Below, one piece after another: positions 59,098-64,000 of a DNA stretch of 64,000 nucleotides. A program made the translations under genes and the position numbers. Origin of the DNA: Liolophura sinensis (Eukaryota; Mollusca; Polyplacophora; Chitonida; Chitonidae); contig NC_088304.1 in the NCBI RefSeq assembly GCF_032854445.1, positions 16,875,704 to 16,939,703 of the forward strand, written 5' to 3'. A model generated the notes under the pieces. It did not search any database, was not told where the DNA came from, and saw only the letters and a program-made list of their open reading frames with translations. Positions within the stretch are counted from its first letter, which is position 1; each line of letters starts with the position of its first letter.

Positions 59098-59974
59098 TTA
59101 AAGGATTAGTGTCCAGATTTAGCTAGTGAGCCTAATAATGGATTCTAACTACACAGAAGCAGATATACTGCTGTTTCAATTTGAGCTCCTAATGGACAAT
59201 GAGGAAGTTCAGATTTATGACACTGGCATCTGTGACCAGACTTCAGATTCTGAGTTTAAGGTGCTGAATTTGGCCTTTGTCAAGGCATTTCCAGCTGCAC
59301 AAACTGGTAAGCTATAGCTTACACTCTACATTTCGAGTGTTTGTCTTTACTGCATGTTATTGTCAGCAATCGGAATAACCTACACGTATGCCTATATAGT
59401 TGTGTGAAATATAATTGTGGACATCATTGTCAGTGTTCAGTTAAACTTGAGCTTTTAGTCAACTCCCATAGTAGGCCACGCTTTCAAATTCAGCTGGCTG
59501 TATTCCTCTGGTAACTTGCGAATAAAATAATGGTAAGAGTGGATGGAGCTATCTTTTGCAGGCACAAAGTTTTTTAAATCTGTATATTTACTGTAAATCT
59601 GTAAATCCACATCTTCCTGAGGGTAAAACTGTCTGTAAACATGAAAAAAATGACTCCAGGGTTCTGCGATGACCTATTTTTACAACTGTATGCAGAGAAG
59701 CAAACCGTTTAGGAAGAAATTTGATATGTTGTCACTCTTGTAGCTTTTTTAAAACTGAACTAAATGGTAAAGCTCTGGTTGGACTTGTATTACGTAATTC
59801 AGCTTCTGTGATGACGGAAAAATGTATAAACCCAGCCTCATTAGCCAGTGATTTCAAGTAGCATGTTACTCATGTTAATGTACCTTTGTTAAATATTTTT
59901 TAAACATAATTTAGCAGTATATACAGGGGTAGCTAATTATGAGTAAATGATAAACCTGGACAGTAATCCTTTAA
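59098..59974 (+). mobile_element. TTAA-flanked transposon copy 2 with ORF remnant
   Basis: The ends are TTAA-AGGATTAGTGTCCAGATT and the inverted aacctggacagtaatcct-TTAA, matching the element at 30743-31674. It is internally shorter on the left. Its open frame starts at 59138 (MDSNYTEADILLFQFE...) and is about half identical to that of copy 1 over the first 60 residues, then breaks off at a stop at 59315. Confidence 0.75.
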
Positions 59975-60689
59975 TGTAAGGCGGACATTATCGATGTTGT
60001 CTGGGGGTACCTGATGGTACTCAGGGGATAGGTTTAGGGAGGGTGGGGGTTCTAACTTCTCAAACTCGCTTGAAGGGTTTGCAAACCATTTTGAATCACA
60101 TGACAGAGTCAGCATAGGCTGAGACTGACTCCACGATTGGCTGGAAATGTTTGTCATAGAATAAGTCAGATAATATTCTGATGAATATAATTAAGTACTT
60201 TACAGGATTATTAACAAAGTTTGTGTTCCAAAAAAGGGTGACTCATATATACAATCACCTATGCACCACTATTCAGCCTAAAGCTATGCATACATTAACG
60301 GTTATGAAGCAACTGCCAGTTTCAACGGCCATTCGATTTAACAACTGGAATACAACCCCAGTTGGGTCGCAAATTATTTGGCGCATTTGAGCTCGTGGGA
60401 TGGGTCAGGTTCAGTTGTGTTTGCTCCCTTGTATGCTGAGGTTAAAGCCCCATCCAGATTACCCAATATCATTCAACAATTTGAGTTCTTTTGAGCAGTC
60501 TGGATGGGTTCTTCAACTCCGTTCAGCAACACTCAACAACATCCAACTTTGTTGATTCGGAAATGTGCATGTGTGTGTGGTTTTTTTTTGTCCACAGGTT
60601 GAGTCAAGCTGAGTGAATGTAGCCATTCAGCAGGCATGTAGAAATAACGTGACCGTCTTTATGATGGCGGCACCAAGGGCTAAAGAGAG
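59975..60689. other. Non-coding stretch
   Basis: No supportable gene. Short repeated phrases of ttcaac(a)actcaacaac type occur near 60520 and again near 61110, on both sides of the family B SINE, suggesting that the SINE inserted into this sequence. Confidence 0.4.
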
Positions 60690-61055
60690 TGAGAGAGCGA
60701 GCGCTTGGGGTTTAACGTCGTACGCAACAATTTTTCAGTCATATGATGACAAAGGAATCCTTAGGGTGCATGTACGTGTAATGTGCCTCCTTGTTGCAGG
60801 ACGGATTTCCACTGCTCTTTTATTTAGTGCTGCTTCACTGAGACGACTTACTGAAGGCAAGTAAGCCGCCCCGCTTGAGCCATTATACTGATATGGGTCA
60901 ACCAGTCGTTGCACTATCCCCTTCATGCTGAACGCCAAGCGAGGAAGTTACAACTTCCTCTTTTAAAGTCTTAGGTGTGACTCGATCAAGGATTGATCCT
61001 GGATCTACCGGTCCCGAAGCGGACGCTCTACCAACTGTGCTATCCGGGCCGGTGG
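60690..61055 (-). mobile_element. SINE family B, best preserved copy
   Basis: Read on the minus strand the right end gives a tRNA-like head: ggcccggatagcacagttgg (A box), tagagcgtccgcttcgggac, then gatccaggatcaatcc as a degenerate B box. The body and the tail cttggggtttaacgtcgtac follow. The flanking phrase gggctaaagagag at 61051-61064 resembles agggctaaagagag at 60676-60689, a likely target duplication of about 13 bp. Confidence 0.9.
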
Positions 61056-62390
61056 GCTAAAGAGAGAAACTGGTCTCACAATGAGGCAGCTTTGTTGATA
61101 CCTCAACAGCATTCAACTTGCTATTGAGTCCATAGAAGTTGAACGATGTTGGATAGTCCGGACAGGGCTTTACACACAAGACATGCTATTATTGACCTAA
61201 AATTTGGTCTGTAATTAAGTTACTTAATTGGTCTGATTCTTAAGAGTTCTCTTCATCGCAGAAATTTTTTTCTTTGAAAGGCAGGATTATATCCTACTGG
61301 ACAAATTTTAAGTTAAAGTACCAATGGTAATAATTTATGATCTTTATATGCCTCTAAATAAGTTTAACCCTGCACAGCTTGATCAGCCATTCTAAAAACA
61401 AAGAACACAAGCATATTTATGTCTCCACCACTTGAAAAGTAGGGGTGCCCTGGGCATCCCCTGACCTGACACCACTGCTGGTAATATAATTAGTTTTCAA
61501 ACATGTAGTATAGTAACAAAAATTTGAGCCATGCATGTGTGGGTATAAGTACCTGTATGATTCTGTGCTTATTCAAGTACTTGAGAGATTATCTATTCCT
61601 ATATGATAGCAAACCCTATTATGAACCCTTTGGCTAAGTTGCTTCAGACACAGAAACAAGGCTGTGATCAGAAAAGAGCCACCTTCCTAAAATATGGAAC
61701 ATGGCAAGAATTTCATTGAATGAAGGCCTGAGACTAGACTCGGGTCTAGATAATATCAAGTCAGCACAAGAATCAACGTTCCTGAAAATCAACATACTGT
61801 CAGACCGAGACTGAAGTGAGAAACCTCCAGATTCTGGCCAGGTCAGATTTCAACATTGCAAAATACAAAACACCAATAAAGACAAAAAAAAAAACAAGAT
61901 TATTCAATGTGTCAAAAATACATTTTATTGTCTCAAGAATGCTGGATTCCGTAAGAATTAAAAACAACTTTCTCTTTACTTGGGCTTGTGTGTATTCATG
62001 AAGAATTATGTTTAATGAACACATATGAAAATTTGAGCCCCTGAAAATTGCCTTATTACACAAGGGAACCCTAACATATTTATAGATTAAAAAACAAAAC
62101 AAAGTGTACGCAAATATCATAAGGGTCTGTGGCGATTTGAACTGACTTAAAGTCTCTACACAATTCTTTAAAAAGTATGCTGCTTGTAGACTGGATAGCT
62201 GAATAATCCGATATGATGCCCTGGTCTGGGATGTCTTTGATCTTAAATAGTTCACTAAAACGTGCAGGTTTTTGCTGAACCAGGGAACCATATCATGACA
62301 AGGCCAATGTGTGTTTTGATGTCAGGGAAACCTTTATCTAAACAACCTAAACACAATGAGCTAAGGCAGCAATATTCCAACTGACAATAC
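61056..62390. other. Non-coding stretch with one long but unconvincing frame
   Basis: A 163-codon minus-strand frame at 61800-62291 has AT-driven composition and no recognisable domain. Nothing else is supported. Confidence 0.35.
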
Positions 62391-62576
62391 CTGTGTAACT
62401 TTGTAGCCATCCTTGGGATCGTAGCGTTGAAAGACTGATGCAAATATTGTAGCATGGAGCTCGCGTTCAGTACCTATGGCTACACTTTCATACAGTGAAT
62501 CTTGCTGCCGCACCCCTTGACTGTTTTCTAAGGTGATCTTATTCAAACTGCCCTCAACCATAATGATGACGTACAT
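62391..62576 (-). CDS. Possible exon of an unidentified minus-strand gene
   Basis: On the minus strand an open frame with coding-like composition (it contains SLYESVAIGTERELHATIFA and FQRYDPKDGYKVTQ) runs to the donor ACACAG|gtattg at 62391. Its 5' boundary is unclear: either ATG 62576 or 62561, or an acceptor at ggttgag. The family is not recognised and no neighbouring exon could be joined to it. Confidence 0.4.
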
Positions 62577-63655
62577 TCAGTTTTATGAAGCTAGATCTGA
62601 TGTTCATAAACAATGGCCTTTATATGAAGTATTAAAGCTGAAGGATTGGCCCCTGATCATAAGCTCATGTCGCATTCTTACTTCAAAAAGGCTACAAAAT
62701 AAAAACATTTGCATATCATCATGAAAATTTTGATGGTTGCACTAATTATTCTGCTCTGACATGGTCACAAATTCACTGGTGTTTTTCTTTGACAATCCTA
62801 TCCAGGGAGAAGGTTTCATTAAAACCTCTTCTGTCATAGTAAAAGTCTGATTGTATATGTTTGTAAATATTAATTACATGCAAGTGCCCATGCAGTTATG
62901 AGTCATAGCTGAAATACATCTAAGGCTGTCATCAATGAACTTTACATACACAACTTTCTATCGATATCTGAATTTTGTAAAATAAATGTTTAGAATGGGT
63001 ACAGATATAAATGTACATATAAATACATGGGATAGGAGGGGACCATCTATGACCCACAGCTGCTTTAATACACTTAACAAAAAAAAAAATTTGACCTATG
63101 AAGTTTTGTTAACCTGGATCTGAGTACTCTTTAATACTGTACACCCTGTTAATGTTACACTTCAGCAATGACCCCCATCCCCCACAGGTAATTAGAGGAC
63201 TCAGATATTTAAATATTTACTGGCACTCAATAAAGTTTGAGAAAAATCTGAACCATCAAGTTCTTGTCTGCAAATGTTGACACTTGTTTTGATGTCAGAT
63301 GTCCTGGTCCCTTGTACAGATCTGCATGTAGATGCTGCGAGGCTGGTGAGGCATAACCCTTGACCTGTATTGATTTGCCCTCCAATTTTTCTTGTGACAG
63401 CCAGGCACATGAAGGTCAATGAGGGAATGGCTACAATCGATGTCAAACTTCCATGTGGTTTGAACTCTTAGTTGGACTGAAATGTTTGCTGTATGGCACA
63501 TCTGACTAATAGGCCACACAAGGAAAACTTCCAACGCAGTTTTGTGTTTTGTCCGATATTCCATTGTGAAGTTTGGCTCCTGCATACCACAGCGGCAGTC
63601 TTGTGGATATACAGATTGTTTCCCAGCCTAGAATGAGCATTTTCCTTTCAACCAG

Positions 63656-64000
63656 CCAGGAGCGAATTCCTCCAACATGCCACCTGCACTCTTAACTCTC
63701 CCAAACTGCGCAGCTGATTCGTTCATACAAACGGCAAAAACCTGGGGTAAGAAGCTGTTACTTTTTTTAAATATACTGGCTGTGTTGATTACACATATTC
63801 CAACGAGACAGTCAGTCCAGAGCACAGGCATTCACACATCTTCAACAAAAATCATGTTCAACTAACCAACCCCTTGGTTCGGTTGTCAGTTTGGGCAGGC
63901 ACAATGTCAGATGAGTGGTTTGCCTTGTCTGCTGGAAACATGGGACTTGGCTTAGCAGCTGTTGGTCTCTTATTGTCCATTAATTGGGAATTTCTTATTA
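63656..64000 (+). CDS. Start or middle of an unidentified plus-strand gene running off the window
   Basis: A segment 63656-63746 lies between a good acceptor (ttttcctttcaaccag) and a strong donor (CTGGG|gtaaga) and reads about 30 codons (MPPALLTLPNCAADSFIQTA within). A second segment after ggttgtcag at about 63889 continues in the right phase (TW-VWAGTMSDEWFAL) into a hydrophobic stretch (GLGLAAVGLLLSI) and stays open to base 64000, so a membrane segment is likely. The family is not recognised. The overlapping minus-strand frame at 63628-63831 is an alternative, but it lacks a partner. Confidence 0.4.

Noticed and set aside
60985-61050. tRNA gene on the minus strand
   Set aside because: The A and B boxes belong to SINE family B, the B box is degenerate and the acceptor stem does not pair.
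61800-62291. 163-codon minus-strand open frame
   Set aside because: Composition follows AT content (runs of F, L, I, K), no splice boundaries or domain are visible, and part of it is poly-T in the coding direction.
63295-63585. 96-codon minus-strand frame near the right edge
   Set aside because: A second long frame overlaps it, neither has paired splice signals, and no family is recognisable.

Overview
The window looks like a piece of a metazoan nuclear genome, most likely a lophotrochozoan and probably a mollusc. It is AT-rich, its genes are split into short exons by long introns, and the introns are full of tRNA-derived SINEs, minisatellites and CATGTACATGTA-type simple sequence. No bacterial, viral or organellar gene layout is present. 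The taxon is an inference from gene structure and repeat style; the sequence does not name it.

Three genes can be read exon by exon with matching splice phases. TBCCD1 (TBCC domain-containing protein 1) is on the minus strand from 42313, or possibly 45573, down to 17697. It has 17 confident coding exons plus one candidate first exon. ERp29, an endoplasmic reticulum chaperone ending in KDEL, is on the plus strand at 45793-50342 with four exons. SIRT4, a mitochondrial sirtuin, is on the plus strand at 53430-57724 with three coding exons. TBCCD1 and ERp29 are divergent and share a short promoter that carries CCAAT boxes and ER-stress-like elements. SIRT4 follows ERp29 in the same direction.

Layout: 1-17 kb has no identifiable gene, only isolated exon-like segments, a 33-bp array, a 109-bp array and a large 41-bp satellite with higher-order structure (7434-9217). 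17.1-45.6 kb is TBCCD1, whose introns hold four more arrays (39, 52, about 70-90 and 56 bp), a TTAA-flanked transposon and several SINEs. 45.6-50.4 kb is ERp29. 50.4-53.4 kb is repeat-rich intergenic DNA. 53.4-57.7 kb is SIRT4, followed by a 63-bp array. 58.7-64 kb holds a second copy of the TTAA-flanked element, a SINE and the edge of one or two unidentified genes.

The most unusual signal is that two minisatellites are built from splice sites. In SIRT4 a 91-bp unit, repeated at least 11 times directly upstream of the last exon, is a degenerate copy of that exon's acceptor plus the start of the exon. In TBCCD1 the array in the intron after exon 6 repeats that exon's 3' end and donor site about seven times, with long G-runs on the sense strand. 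TBCCD1 also has an apparent U12-type AT-AC intron (38404 to 32770) that is needed to keep its reading frame. The three genes have unrelated housekeeping roles (centrosome/Golgi positioning, secretory protein folding, mitochondrial metabolism), so this is ordinary eukaryotic neighbourhood rather than an operon-like system.
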